In this document: positions 17,437 to 27,900 of the stretch, in pieces | Layout of the letters: every line of letters begins with the position of its first letter | Position numbering within the stretch: position 1 is the first letter of the stretch | Source: Rhodopirellula bahusiensis | GTDB lineage: Bacteria > Planctomycetota > Planctomycetia > Pirellulales > Pirellulaceae | Direction: 5' to 3' | Length of the DNA stretch: 64,000 nucleotides | NCBI RefSeq assembly: GCF_002727185.1 | Contig: NZ_NIZW01000028.1 | Location: 1 to 64,000, forward strand | Program-made: the position numbers and the translations under genes | Notes under the pieces: generated by a model | Told to the model about the DNA's origin: nothing | Seen by the model: only the letters and a program-made list of their open reading frames with translations | Databases searched by the model: none

Positions 17437-18129
17437 TTAGGCGACCTCTTGCGCATGCACGGCTTCGCAGATCATTCGCAGGGAGGATTCCAAATCACCA
17501 TCGGCGGTGCGAAACGCGTCGGCGTCGATCGTCAGCGGTGCTCCCAAAACCACCAGAGGGGCGCCGTACTTGGGACACTCAATGGCTTGCTCGATCGACA
17601 ATCCACCAACGGCTTGAACGGGAACCTCGACTGCTTGCACGACTTCACGCAATTGGTCGAGTGGGCTTGGCATTCGATCGCCGCGAGCCGCGATGCCTCG
17701 GCGTTCGTCGTAGCCGATGTGGTGGATCACGTAATCGCACCCCAGGTCTTCCAGACGTTTGGCACCGGCGACCATGTCTTCGCTGACCATGTTGTCGCCC
17801 ATGACCTGGCAACCAAAGTCAGCACCCGCTTTGACGACGCAGCGAATCGTTTCTTCATGAGCCCGAGCCATCACCACGACGTGGGTCGCGCCGGCGTTGG
17901 CCATCATCTCGGCTTCCAGGTACCCGCCGTCCATCGTTTTGAGGTCGGCGACGATTGGTGTTTGGGGAAACGCGGCACGAAGTTCACGCACGCCGTGCAA
18001 GCCTTCGGCGAGAATCAGCGGTGTTCCCGCTTCCAACCAATCCACGCCCGCTCGCATGGCAAGTTCGGCGGTTTCCAGGGCTTCATCAATGTTGGTCAGG
18101 TCCAACGAAATCTGAACGATCGGACGCAT
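17437..18129 (-). CDS. HPS/KGPDC-like OMP decarboxylase-superfamily enzyme
   Basis: A 230-residue protein of the 3-hexulose-6-phosphate synthase / 3-keto-L-gulonate-6-phosphate decarboxylase (HUMPS) group. Active-site residues at the remembered KGPDC positions are D10, E33, D62-x-K64-T-M-D67 and H136. Position 112 is Asp and 139 is not Arg, which, if the ungapped numbering holds, resembles HPS more than KGPDC (Glu112, Arg139). HPS joins formaldehyde and ribulose 5-phosphate; KGPDC decarboxylates a keto-sugar phosphate. Start: the ATG at 18127-18129, with AGAGGT about 7 bases upstream. It heads the minus-strand sugar group. No 6-phospho-3-hexuloisomerase is nearby, so formaldehyde fixation is not proven. 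Confidence 0.82.
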   Translation of the reverse strand: MRPIVQISLDLTNIDEALETAELAMRAGVDWLEAGTPLILAEGLHGVRELRAAFPQTPIVADLKTMDGGYLEAEMMANAGATHVVVMARAHEETIRCVVKAGADFGCQVMGDNMVSEDMVAGAKRLEDLGCDYVIHHIGYDERRGIAARGDRMPSPLDQLREVVQAVEVPVQAVGGLSIEQAIECPKYGAPLVVLGAPLTIDADAFRTADGDLESSLRMICEAVHAQEVA

Positions 18130-18581
18130 GCGTCGACCTCTGCAGGTGGGAAGGAAGGCGGGGTCCAGGCAGGAGGCCCGAATTGTATCGCATTCCAAAC
18201 GCCAAGGAGTGTTGCTAGGCAGGTAGGCAGGAAAGATCGGGCAGAACCATGTGAGCGTTTGCTTGGGCTGCGAAACGTTTGGTGTTGACGCTCCGATCGC
18301 GGATGCCACTTTTCTTCCAGCTCCTGCCTTTCTTAATCCCTACCGGGATGAAAGCGTGCGCAAACGAATGCGTTCCATGACACCAAACATTTCGAAGTCC
18401 AGCGTTCGCCCCGCTTGCACGTGGGAACAGTGGCGTTTGCCAAAAGATTTCAGATTCCGAAAAACTCTTGCCGACCTGTTTCATCCCAAGCTTTCATGCT
18501 GCAGGCGATGCTCGTCTTTCGAGCATCTGGTTCCGATGCGGCCGCATGTTTGCCAGCCAGATCGTGCAAGTCCACACGACG
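18130..18581. other. intergenic gap with a foldback sequence
   Basis: These 452 bases contain no supported gene. An imperfect inverted repeat has arms at 18271-18286 (CGAAACGTTTGGTGTT) and 18379-18394 that pair at 14 of 16 positions, with a small ATCCC/GGGAT hairpin between them. The promoter of the HPS-like gene should lie here, but no convincing boxes are seen. Confidence 0.45.
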
Positions 18582-19970
18582 CTACCGCGAAATTTGCTGG
18601 GTGATTGGATGGCCGGTGGCGTCGAGCAACGGTGGTTCATCGATTCCCGCCATCGCCTCGGTGATGCGTTGTTGAAGCTCTTTCATCGCGGCTCGATCTT
18701 GCTCGGTCGCTTGATCCAGGTCGATGGCAATTTCTTCGAGCGGTCGATTGGTCAAGCGGAACAAGCGTCCGTCGCGAAAGTACTTGTGGGTTCGATTGAG
18801 TGCGAACACTTCGCGAGTGAACTGCGATTTGTCTTCGCCGGGACGCGGGTCGTACCAAAAGAACAGGGATTCCTTTTCCTGTCCCTGTTTGCCAAACAAT
18901 TCCGGGGCGAAGCTGATTCCGTCCATCGTTGGATCCTCCACCACTTTGCCGCCCGCCAATTCAATCAACGTTGGATAGAAATCCGATGCATCGATCAGCT
19001 TGTCACTCACGGCCGGTTGGATGTGGCCTGGCCAGGACACGATCAACGGTACGTGAATGCCGGTTTGCTTGGTCAGGCCCTTGCCACCTTGGATGGATCG
19101 ACCGTCGGCGAGCTTGGAGACCACTTTCAGGTGCGTCCCGTTATCGCCGTAGAAAATGACAATCGTGTTCTCTCGCAAACCGTTGGACTGCAGGCCGTTG
19201 ATCAAGTTCCCAACCGCAATGTCCATGTACTCCACCATGTCTTTGAAGTACTTCAGTTGTTCAACGACCGGTTGCGACGGATCCCAGTCGTCGCTGATTG
19301 GCGTTGGCACGAAGGGCCAGTGAGGCAGAGCCATCGGGTAGTAAACGAAGGCGGGTTCGTCGCGTTCTTGTTGGAGGAAGTCGATCGTTTTCTCGACCCA
19401 GATGTCTTCGCCAAATTGACCCGCGTAAGTTTTCAGCGTACCGCCCTGCCCTGCTTCGCCTTCCAGCATCGTTGGGTTGGCGTAGCGTGAGCCTTTGTCT
19501 TCGGTGTGCAAGGCATGGAACAACGCGTACTGGTCGAAGCCCGCGTCCTTGGGATGCATGCCTGTTCCGCGGCGTTCATCGGCACCGGGATATCCGGGCG
19601 GGTCGTACGATTGCAGTTGCCATTTGCCAAAGATCGCTGTCGCGTAGCCCTCTTCCTTCATTCGGTGACCAAAGGTTTTCACGTTTGGATCGAGGATTCC
19701 AAACGTCTTCCAGTTGCGATGGTTGTACTTGCCCGACATGAGTTGGACTCGGGTCGGTGTGCACAACGGTTGCGAGTACGCGTGGGTGAACCGCACGCCA
19801 TCGCTGGCCAATTGATCCAGTGCAGGCGTTTCGTAAGAGACTCCGCCGTAGCACCCTAGACCTTCGATGCCAATGTCGTCCGCCATGATCAGAACGATGT
19901 TGGGTCGCGAATCGTTGGCGGATGAAACGGTCAGCGGCAGACATGCCAGCAGAAGCAGAAGAAAACGCAT
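18582..19970 (-). CDS. exported type I sulfatase
   Basis: A 462-residue arylsulfatase with a signal peptide (MRFLLLLLACLPLTVSSA). The metal-binding DD pair is D31-D32 (IMADD), and the formylglycine site is C70-T-P-T-R74, the canonical CxPxR pattern, so maturation by the formylglycine-generating enzyme is expected. Late metal ligands appear as FYGDNGTH. The C-terminal part (FRDGRLFRL...REIAIDLDQATEQD region) has the usual sub-domain. It is expected to hydrolyse sulfate esters on a carbohydrate in the periplasm or outside. The position of sulfate cannot be read. It lies just upstream of the HPS-like gene on the same strand, separated by 452 bases, so co-regulation with the sugar genes is only a possibility. 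Confidence 0.9.
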   Translation of the reverse strand: MRFLLLLLACLPLTVSSANDSRPNIVLIMADDIGIEGLGCYGGVSYETPALDQLASDGVRFTHAYSQPLCTPTRVQLMSGKYNHRNWKTFGILDPNVKTFGHRMKEEGYATAIFGKWQLQSYDPPGYPGADERRGTGMHPKDAGFDQYALFHALHTEDKGSRYANPTMLEGEAGQGGTLKTYAGQFGEDIWVEKTIDFLQQERDEPAFVYYPMALPHWPFVPTPISDDWDPSQPVVEQLKYFKDMVEYMDIAVGNLINGLQSNGLRENTIVIFYGDNGTHLKVVSKLADGRSIQGGKGLTKQTGIHVPLIVSWPGHIQPAVSDKLIDASDFYPTLIELAGGKVVEDPTMDGISFAPELFGKQGQEKESLFFWYDPRPGEDKSQFTREVFALNRTHKYFRDGRLFRLTNRPLEEIAIDLDQATEQDRAAMKELQQRITEAMAGIDEPPLLDATGHPITQQISR

Positions 19971-20019
19971 TCGATCGTTCGTTTAGAGTTGCGGGGCGAA
20001 GGTGCGACTCAGAGGATAA

Positions 20020-21072
20020 TCAACGGTTGATCGGCGGAGGTGGAAGCTGGAGCGTTTGAGCGTTCGGAATCAGCGAATGTTGGTAGTGCTTCAATAGACT
20101 ATGAACGGATTGAAACTCAGGACGTCCGGCCAAGGATGCATACTGTGGGTCCGACGCGACTTGATCGTATTTCGCAACCGCGGCTGCCAACGCGTTGGGG
20201 TCAGGCACTTCGTTTGGGTTGGCTGACAGCGGCAGTGCCAAGTGAGCCGTCCATTGCGGATCCAGCAACTTGAAGAGCTCAGGAGCGATTTGCAGCAACT
20301 GATCCTGCAGCACCGCGGGGCGATCACTCCGGTATTGTTGAGCGAATTGTGATTGGGGTTCAGGCGGTGTGACCTGCACTTGTTGGCCGGCGTAGCGAGC
20401 GATGGCCTGGGTCAGCTGGGCCGCCGAGGTGGGGATTACAACCGGTTGGCCGGGTGCGGGGCTTTGGTAGTACATGCCCGTCGCGACTTGATCGACTCGA
20501 AGCACCGTTCCGTCGATGGAGACTCCCGCGAATAATCCACGACTTCGGGAATAGGTGTAGATCTCAGCTTGCAGTTGACCATCGGTGGCCACTGCGGCTT
20601 GGCGTCCAACCGGCCCGGCTGCGGCGGAGGCATCGCCACCCAAGGTCAATTTGCCGGAGAGGATGCCTTGGACACTTCGAGCGGTTTTGAAGACCAGAAT
20701 GATGTCGGAGGCTTGCACACCAACTTGCCAACCGACGTTGCCTCCGGTCAAGGTGATGAACACCGGAGCGTGCCAGGTGCCGTCGGGATCGCGGATGAAC
20801 AACAATCCTTTTCCGTGCCGAGCACCGACGATGAAGCTGCCTTTGATCACGTTGGGGACAATCGCGACCCCGTGACAATCCTGCAACATTTGTGCTGGGA
20901 TTTGGCTCAATGGCGTGGACATCGTTTCGTTCAGTACCGCGGTCGCGGCCTGGACCGTTTGTTCTTCGTTGATCTGCGCGGTCGCGGGCTGCGTCCATCC
21001 AATCAGCAACAATGCAGTCGTTATCACGATTCGGCGCGTGAAACGAAATTGCGGTTGGGTAGAAGACTCCAT
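20020..21072 (-). CDS. SYLF-domain (Ysc84-like) lipid-binding protein, exported
   Basis: A 350-residue protein with a signal peptide (RRIVITTALLLIGWTQPATAQ) and a SYLF domain over roughly residues 30-230. Family signatures are the opening AQMLQDCHGVAIVPNVIKGSFIVGARHGKG and later GWQVGVQASDIILVFKT and YSRSRGLFAGVSIDG. SYLF proteins bind phosphoinositide-like lipids; the bacterial role is unclear. A proline/glutamine-rich C-terminal region (about 240-350) with no recognised domain follows, longer than in most single-domain homologues. Start: the ATG at 21070-21072, because AAAGGA lies at the right spacing upstream; the alternative ATG at 21081 would sit on that site. Divergent from the HdeD-like gene. 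Confidence 0.85.
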   Translation of the reverse strand: MESSTQPQFRFTRRIVITTALLLIGWTQPATAQINEEQTVQAATAVLNETMSTPLSQIPAQMLQDCHGVAIVPNVIKGSFIVGARHGKGLLFIRDPDGTWHAPVFITLTGGNVGWQVGVQASDIILVFKTARSVQGILSGKLTLGGDASAAAGPVGRQAAVATDGQLQAEIYTYSRSRGLFAGVSIDGTVLRVDQVATGMYYQSPAPGQPVVIPTSAAQLTQAIARYAGQQVQVTPPEPQSQFAQQYRSDRPAVLQDQLLQIAPELFKLLDPQWTAHLALPLSANPNEVPDPNALAAAVAKYDQVASDPQYASLAGRPEFQSVHSLLKHYQHSLIPNAQTLQLPPPPINR

Positions 21073-21476
21073 CGTGCACATTCCTTTGGTGAGATCGTTT
21101 TCAGTCGTGAACGTTTGATCGGGGGAGTGAATTGCGACCGCGACCATTTGCCATCGCATTGCAATCCCGTGGCGATTCCCATGCCATTGTGGAGCCGAAT
21201 GCACATTCCGGCTACTCCATCCGCCCTGCCCTGCCCCGCGATTGAGAAAGAATGCCTTCCATGAAGGAGATCGAAGTTCATCGAGTGATGCCGACACTTG
21301 GCAGCGAAAACGAGTCGAACGGATAGGGAAAAGCCCGATGGTCGGTTGGATTGCTGCTCTCAAAGTGCGAAGATTGAATTCGATGCCGGCGCGTATCGCT
21401 GGGCGAGATCACGTTGGAGTGGCCAACTCGGCTCTGCAATCACGCGAATCCACTTGAAGGCTTGGGAAATCGAAGC
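21073..21476. other. divergent intergenic gap
   Basis: These 404 bases separate the SYLF gene (minus) from the HdeD-like gene (plus) and must carry both promoters. The Shine-Dalgarno site of the SYLF gene is at its left edge. I see short near-palindromes (for example around 21190-21215) but no supported operator or gene. Confidence 0.4.
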
Positions 21477-22070
21477 ATGTCTGATTTAGAACCGAAGGAC
21501 ACGATGCGGAACGTGCTGTCGGATGTGGCGTCGCTTTGGTGGTTGCCGCTGATCCGAGGTTTGTTGCTGTTGGTTCTGGGCATCTACGCGTTGTTTCAAC
21601 CCGGGATGACGTTGGCAACGTTTGCCCAAGTCGCCGGATTCTTCTTGGCGTTTGATGGTGTGATGGCGATCATCGCGGGATTGGTCGGTGACACTCCGTC
21701 GCGAACGGGAACGATTGTTCGAGGCGTGATCGAATTTTTGGCTGGCATATTCGTGTTTGCTAATCCGATGTTGGTCGCTGGGTTGACCGCGACGATTGTG
21801 ATCAGCGTCATTGGTGCGATGGTGGTCGTTTCGGGTGTGGTTGAGATCGCGGCTGCGATTCAAGATCGTCGACACATCCAAGGCGAAGGCTGGTTGATCT
21901 TGGCTGGCGTGCTTTCTGTTTTGATCGGCATCGCCCTGTTGGCCGCGCCGATGGGATTTGGGCTGACGCTGGTCAGGATTTTGGGAGCACTAGCGATTAT
22001 CTCCAGCATCGCAATGATCGCGTTCGCATTCCGGTTGAAATCATTGGGAAGCCGAATCAACCAGGTGTGA
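21477..22070 (+). CDS. HdeD/DUF308-family membrane protein
   Basis: A 197-residue protein made almost entirely of hydrophobic segments: about six membrane helices arranged as repeated helix pairs (LIRGLLLLVLGIYALFQPG, VAGFFLAFDGVMAIIAGLV, IEFLAGIFVFANPM, and so on), the layout of HdeD. Family members are linked to acid or stress resistance in some bacteria, but the mechanism is not known. Start: the ATG at 21477; a further in-frame codon at 21414 lies in unlikely coding sequence. It stands alone between the SYLF gene and the SGNH gene. Confidence 0.82.
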   Translation: MSDLEPKDTMRNVLSDVASLWWLPLIRGLLLLVLGIYALFQPGMTLATFAQVAGFFLAFDGVMAIIAGLVGDTPSRTGTIVRGVIEFLAGIFVFANPMLVAGLTATIVISVIGAMVVVSGVVEIAAAIQDRRHIQGEGWLILAGVLSVLIGIALLAAPMGFGLTLVRILGALAIISSIAMIAFAFRLKSLGSRINQV

Positions 22071-22264
22071 CCATCGTTTGATTCGGGGGTGCTGTCCCTG
22101 CAAAGCCGCACTGCCCTGCCCTGCTCCATGTCGCTGTCCCACATTGGGAGCTTCAGGGCGACTATGTTGGTCAGCCGCCTCTTTGTTCAGCGAAGAAGCT
22201 GGATTGATCCGCAACAGGATCCGTCTCCTTCCCTCCCCTGCCCCGCATCAGAAAGTCATTCCAA

Positions 22265-23413
22265 ATGAAGATTCGATGGTTCATTTTCGTCGCTGTGTTG
22301 CCTTGGTTTATCGTCCCGGTTGAGGCTCAAGAGAAGGTTGCCGACTCGATCGGCAATTTGGATCCGGAGATGGCGACCGGGCGAACGGTCGAGGACGGCG
22401 TCGCGTGGTACGACGTCGCGGAGCAGAACATCGAAGGAAGGATCTTGGCCGACCAAGAACGTGCGAGATGGTTTGATCGATTCCCGGCGTCCGCCAACGG
22501 TTCGGTGACATCAAACGTTTGGAACCTGAGTCGTCATTCTGCTGGGATGATGGTTCGATTCAAAACAGATGCCACCTCCATTCACGCGCACTACAAATTG
22601 CTGAATAAGAATCTGGCGATGCCGCACATGCCTGCGACCGGAGTCAGCGGGGTCGATTTTTATGCCCGCGACGGTGAAGGCAACTGGCGATGGGTGCAGG
22701 TCACTCGCCCGACATCACAAGAAGTCAAAACAAAGGTCATCGATTCATTGGCACCGGGGATGCGTGAGTACGCCGCTTACCTTCCGCTTTACAATGGCAT
22801 CGAGTCTTTGAAGATTGGTGTTTCGCCGGACAGCAAATTCCAACAGTTGCCGACACGTGAGAAGCCGATCGTGTTCTACGGAACCAGCATCACACATGGA
22901 GCTTGTGCCAGCCGTCCTGGTATGGTCCACACCGCGATTTTGGGACGTCGTTTCGATCAGCCCGTCGTGAACCTGGGCTTTTCTGGCAATGGAAAGATGC
23001 ATGCTGAAGTCGGAGAGTTCTTGGTCCAAGTCGACGCAGCGGTCTATGTCATCGATTGCCTGCCCAACATGAATGCTGCGATGGTGACCGAGAGGTGCGT
23101 TCCGTTGGTCAAGCAAATTCGTGCCGCGAAACCGGACACGCCGATTGTTTTGGTGGAAGATCGCCGGAACACAAACAGTTGGATCTTGCCAGCACGTGAT
23201 GCTCATCACACCGCGAATCATGAGGCTCTGCAGGCGGCGTACAAGTCGCTGCTTGCCGACGGCGTGACGGGGCTGCACTACATCGCTGGCGATGAGCTTT
23301 ATGGAACCGATGGTGACGGTGCGACCGATGGTTCTCACGCCAGCGACCTTGGTTTCATGCGCCAGGCCGACGTGTTTGATCCCGTGCTTCGCAAAGCAAT
23401 GGGCGTGGAGTGA
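22265..23413 (+). CDS. two-domain SGNH hydrolase (GxDLY + GDSL)
   Basis: A 382-residue exported protein: signal peptide (residues 1-21), an N-terminal beta domain of the GxDLY type (about 50-190; GVSGVDFYARDGEG shows the naming motif) and a C-terminal SGNH domain. The nucleophile is S208 in FYGTSITHGAC, followed by GFSGNGKMH, DCLPNMN and the final DxSH-like DGSHASDLG. Such two-domain enzymes act as acetyl or methyl esterases, probably on sugar chains. It is preceded by a 194-base gap and lies tail to tail with the barrel-like gene at 23432-24712. Confidence 0.88.
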   Translation: MKIRWFIFVAVLPWFIVPVEAQEKVADSIGNLDPEMATGRTVEDGVAWYDVAEQNIEGRILADQERARWFDRFPASANGSVTSNVWNLSRHSAGMMVRFKTDATSIHAHYKLLNKNLAMPHMPATGVSGVDFYARDGEGNWRWVQVTRPTSQEVKTKVIDSLAPGMREYAAYLPLYNGIESLKIGVSPDSKFQQLPTREKPIVFYGTSITHGACASRPGMVHTAILGRRFDQPVVNLGFSGNGKMHAEVGEFLVQVDAAVYVIDCLPNMNAAMVTERCVPLVKQIRAAKPDTPIVLVEDRRNTNSWILPARDAHHTANHEALQAAYKSLLADGVTGLHYIAGDELYGTDGDGATDGSHASDLGFMRQADVFDPVLRKAMGVE

Positions 23414-23431
23414 ACGTCGGAGCGGTTCCGG

Positions 23432-24712
23432 CTACCAATTCAGCTGGGATCCAACGGTCAGGCCGAGAAACCCAAGGTTGTCGTCCATCGGTGAGTCTCC
23501 GTTGAGGCCGCCGTCGGGACCAGTGAAGACTCCGGTTGGGTTGGGGCCGCCAACGCCGTTGTAGTGCATCGCTTCCATCGCAACGGTCATTGAAAAATGA
23601 TCGGTCATCACGATGCGAAGTCCCATTTGCATTTCGGCATTGGCCACCAGAGAATCAGCCGAGTCGTCACCGGGACGCAAGTCAATGTCGCCGATGGTTT
23701 GGCGAATGTTACCCAAAGGCGTGAGGCTGTCGGTGGCGGAAAACTTGCGTGCTCCGTAGAGCATCGAGCCGCGAAGATTCGCGAAAAGTTGCAAGTTTTC
23801 GACCGGTAGAACATGGTTGATTTGCAGTGCCATGGTCGGTCCCATTCCTCGAAATTGGGAGTGACCTTGGATGGTGCCTTCGTCGGTGGAGGCATAGTAG
23901 CCTTGGGCAACTTTGGCGTATCGAATGCCGGCATAGAAATCCACTGGGCTGGCGATTCGCCGCTGGAGCTCCCAGTCGATCACATCGGTTCGCACGGTGC
24001 TTTGGAATTCGCCTTCGTTGATGAACGCGAGGCCAGTCAGGATGTCACCGTTTTCGATGAAGTAGCCCGCTGTGCCTTCGTTTCCGGTTGGGATTAGTCC
24101 GTTTGCATCATTGGCGATCAAACCATCTGAGTGACGGAATTCCCAAAATCGAACTCGCCAGCCCAGTGTGTTGTCTTCCGCTTCGCGACCGAATTGGATC
24201 CTCGGGCTGTGCTCGATTTGCCAAGGGAACCCGATGTGTGAAAACCCTTCGTCGGTTTGAACGATGATCGCCGTGCTGTTGCTCTGTGTGGGCTGGACGA
24301 GGACGCTTTCGAAGGTGGCAAACAGGCGTCCTTCTTCGGGTTTGGGTTGAAGGCCTTCGCTTGTTTGTCGCAGCGTGCTTCGATCGTCGAATCGGTTGGA
24401 TTCCAGTTCTTGGATTCGCATTTGCATCTCTGCGAATCGAGAATCCAGATCGATCGGTTGAATCTCGCTGAAATTGACCGGGGCGGCTTCGCTTTTGAAA
24501 TCATTTGTGCCGGGAGCCTGGAAGTCAGACAGTGTCAGCACTGGATCGTCGTCGGCACGGAGAGGGCTGGTCCAATGGAACGCAAGCAACGCCAGACAGA
24601 GTGGCGAGCAGAGCAATGCCAATTTCAAGTTGCGGAAATCACGTGGAGAATCAAGGCGGGGCACGTCAAAGTCGCTTTCATTGGGAGCGAGCGGTGAACG
24701 TTTCGAGGTCAC
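23432..24712 (-). CDS. outer-membrane beta-barrel-like protein (BBP7/Lpg1974-like)
   Basis: A 426-residue protein with an N-terminal hydrophobic segment (LKLALLCSPLCLALLAFHW) after an unusually long polar lead, then a short coiled-coil-like stretch (SRFAEMQMRIQELESN), then aromatic/amphipathic strands. These end in FLGLTVGSQLNW, where a terminal aromatic residue (W) fits a barrel's last strand. It resembles planctomycete BBP7/Lpg1974-type pore proteins. The start is a GTG at 24710-24712; no clear ribosome site was seen, and a TTG further in (before KLALLCSP) would give a shorter signal peptide. It is divergent from the giant gene. Confidence 0.7.
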   Translation of the reverse strand: MTSKRSPLAPNESDFDVPRLDSPRDFRNLKLALLCSPLCLALLAFHWTSPLRADDDPVLTLSDFQAPGTNDFKSEAAPVNFSEIQPIDLDSRFAEMQMRIQELESNRFDDRSTLRQTSEGLQPKPEEGRLFATFESVLVQPTQSNSTAIIVQTDEGFSHIGFPWQIEHSPRIQFGREAEDNTLGWRVRFWEFRHSDGLIANDANGLIPTGNEGTAGYFIENGDILTGLAFINEGEFQSTVRTDVIDWELQRRIASPVDFYAGIRYAKVAQGYYASTDEGTIQGHSQFRGMGPTMALQINHVLPVENLQLFANLRGSMLYGARKFSATDSLTPLGNIRQTIGDIDLRPGDDSADSLVANAEMQMGLRIVMTDHFSMTVAMEAMHYNGVGGPNPTGVFTGPDGGLNGDSPMDDNLGFLGLTVGSQLNW

Positions 24713-24873
24713 GAAGTCGTTCGATAAATGTCAATCATGTTGTCGTAAGGTGTTCTCTTAGCAGGGGTTGGCATCGCAGCGAAAGGGCGAAATCAATTTG
24801 ACTAAAAATCTCGTGAAACGCGCGAAACTGGGTGGAAGCCGACTAATGCTGGCACTAAATCTGACCCTGTCAA

Positions 24874-24898
24874 AAAACCGTTGAGAAAGAGCGGTTTT
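24874..24898 (+). promoter_or_regulatory. hairpin upstream of the giant gene
   Basis: AAAACCG at 24874-24880 pairs perfectly with CGGTTTT at 24892-24898 across an 11-base loop, about 40 bases before the first possible start codon of the giant gene. It may be a leader hairpin, an operator or chance. Confidence 0.35.
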
Positions 24899-24936
24899 GA
24901 TTCAAGTCAAAGGATTGGCTTGATCATCCCCAGTGC

Positions 24937-27900
24937 ATGGTTCCACTGCATCGCTCTGGGGGAGCCAAATGGATTTGGAGAGCAACTTTGAATATCGAAC
25001 ACCTTCTGAAACAACTCCGTCAACGATCCAACCGAGCTTCGAAGCGGGTGCGAGACGGCAGCGAACGCAAGGTCCGTACTCGACGTGCTCTGAATCGACG
25101 GCGTCGGGCTCGCTTGGAATCCTTGGAAGACCGGCGTTTGCTCGCCAGTGATGTTTCGCTGTCAGGGGACACGTTGCTCGTGGCGGGAGATGACGATGTG
25201 CACAATCAGTATCATCTTCAGGTGGTCGAATTTCACGGAACCGAATCATTTCAGATCAGTAGCAACACGTTCATCAGTGAGGACGATCCTGCTCTGTCCG
25301 ACATGAGCGTCGACGAGAAAAAAGTCGTCGTGGGGACCGGTTCGATTTCGGGCGTGGAAATCCGTGGCGGGGCAAAAGACAACGTGTTCACCGTCGGTGA
25401 TCTTTCGGGGTATCTGATCCAGCTTGATGGAGAAGCGGGGACGGATGGATATGTCTTGAAAGATCAATTTGGAACTGTCGCGGTGAATGACACCGGTGGT
25501 GCCATTGATTTGACACATTTGACATCGCCATGGACGACCAGTTTGTCTGGCGGGACCGCGACGGTTGAAGTCGATGGCGGCGCGAGCACGGCGACGATTC
25601 CAAACGCCAATGCGTACACGATGACGCCGAATTCTCTTTCCTGGTCGAGTGCGTTGACGGCCATCAACGAGGGCTTGGAGGAACTGGCAAGCCTGGGTGA
25701 CGAACTCGTCACCCACGATCGTTTGCTAGAGAATCAAAGTGTGTTGAATCAAAAGTCGGTGGGCAGTTTCTTGCCGATCGGCGAGATCTTTCGCGAAAAA
25801 ATAGCGAATCCGGTGGCCAGCTATTTCTCGTCCGGAGGTTCACCGGAAATCAATGTTTGGGGATTGCTGGAGGAACTGCAGTCGGTGAAGGCAAGTAGCC
25901 AGTTGGGAGACGCCTTGCTGAATTGGGAGATTGACGCGGAGATCATTGGGACGTCTGATCGAGTGACCTTGGCACTGGAAATCACGGCTGAATTGGTGCA
26001 CTCGAGTGTTGACTTGTCGTTGCCGGATTCTTTGCTGAATATGGACGGGACCCTCGAGAATAGTCTCGGTGTTGACGAGCTAAAAGCCAACCTGACAACT
26101 GGATTCACGTGGGATTTGTCGATCGGCTGGGATGTCTCATCCGTCCCATACTTTTTCGTTGACTTCACCGATGATGTCCGGGTCACGGCAACCATTGATG
26201 ACATTGACGCCGACTTCAAGCTCAACGCAGGGTTGTTGGGATTGGAAGTTGGGAAGCATGGTCCAGCGTCGGCGTCGAGTTCGTTGCAATTTGATTTCGA
26301 AACGACACTCCCGGTGAGCGAATTGTCTTCGTTGGATGGGAAGGATGGAGGGGCCAGCGATGGAGTTGTCCAGACCATTGAATTGCAAAGTTCCGATCGA
26401 ATGGAATTGCTCTCCGATGATGCGAACCCATCGGCTCAATTGGACGTCGATCTGTATGCCGTGGCGACGGGGATCAGCGGGATTTCCGAGAGCGAAGCGG
26501 TTCACATTCAGTGGAGTGACGATCTTTACAGTGAAGCCGATCCAGTTTTGTCGGAAGACTTGACGACTTCGGAGTTTGATCCGTTCTTCCAATCCGATGC
26601 GACCACTCTGCTGCAGATGGCCGAACAGTTTTCGGTCTTCTTGGATACGCTGTCCGCGAAAACAGTTGATTCGAGCGTTGTGCCACTCACCGAGAGTCTC
26701 ACGGTCGCGGACTTGGTCGATGTATCAGGTGTCTACGAGAGTCTGATTGTCGAGCCGATTCGATTGCCACAACACACGTCGGCGACTTCAATTTTGACGG
26801 TCAATGGTGGAGACCCGCTCGGGACTAGCGAGGACAGCGATTCCGACCTTGTCTTGCAACTTCGAAGTGGTGAGACGCATCCCATCGATTTGGATGCTGG
26901 CAATCCGAAGACGCTGGGTCACGTGGTCCAGCTAATCGTTGATGCTGTCAACGACTCAAGCAAATTGCAATTGGTCGAAGATCCGAAACTTGGATTGATG
27001 CTTGCCGATCTCACAACGGGAGATGAGACATTTCAGTTCACCGCTGAAACGAATTCCGAAGGGGAAGAATACGCCGCGGTCGGCAACTTAGGTCTCGACG
27101 CGGTCGCGGTGGAACGTGACGTTCTCGGAGACACAAGCGATGAGTGGGTGATCGATGTCGCGCCGGTCAACGGGCCCAAATTTGCATCGATTCAGAGCTT
27201 TGCGGAACAAATCGAGGATCTGCCTGCGAGCGTTGTGACGGGCCTTGCCTACGATGCGGATGCGAGCGGCGGACCGACGCTTTCCTTTGAGATCGTGATC
27301 GATCAATCGATTGCGGATCTCAACGACAATGCGATGTCGTTGATCGATATGGGTGACCTGGAACAGATCGATCTTTCAGCCGGAACGATTGACGTTTCGA
27401 ACGCTCGAATCCAAATGCGTTTTCCATTTGAATTGCTTTTGACCGAGGTCGGAGGCGATGTGGCGCTGGCAACTCCGCTGGCGGAGCTCAATGACGGAAG
27501 AGGCGTGTCGGTCACCCAAGACACCGATGGCTTTCTTGCCGATCTAGACATTCGTGTCGGCGACGGAACGACGTTTTCGGTTGACTTGGATCTCGGGCTT
27601 GGGGGACGCCCGCTTGCAGACTTTGGGATCGTGGGCGGCAGCGGCAGTGATCTGAGTGTCACTCTGAACGATGGCAGCGGTTTCGATGTGGAACTGGATG
27701 ACACGGTCGCTTCCACCGGGAATGTTGCAGCAACATTGGCTGAGTTGTTTGAGCTGATCAACGCATCCGCAACGGACGCGGGCGTGACTAGCGAGCGGTT
27801 CACGGCAACGATTGATGCTGCACGGTCGAGCCTGAGATTTCTGGACAAGACGACCGGGGCGTCTGCCTTTTCGGTCAGCGGACGCATCGCGGATGCTTTG

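Noticed and set aside
18320-18350. A short ATCCC...GGGAT block resembling a CRISPR-type repeat
   Set aside because: It occurs once, with no spacer-repeat periodicity and no cas gene in the window.
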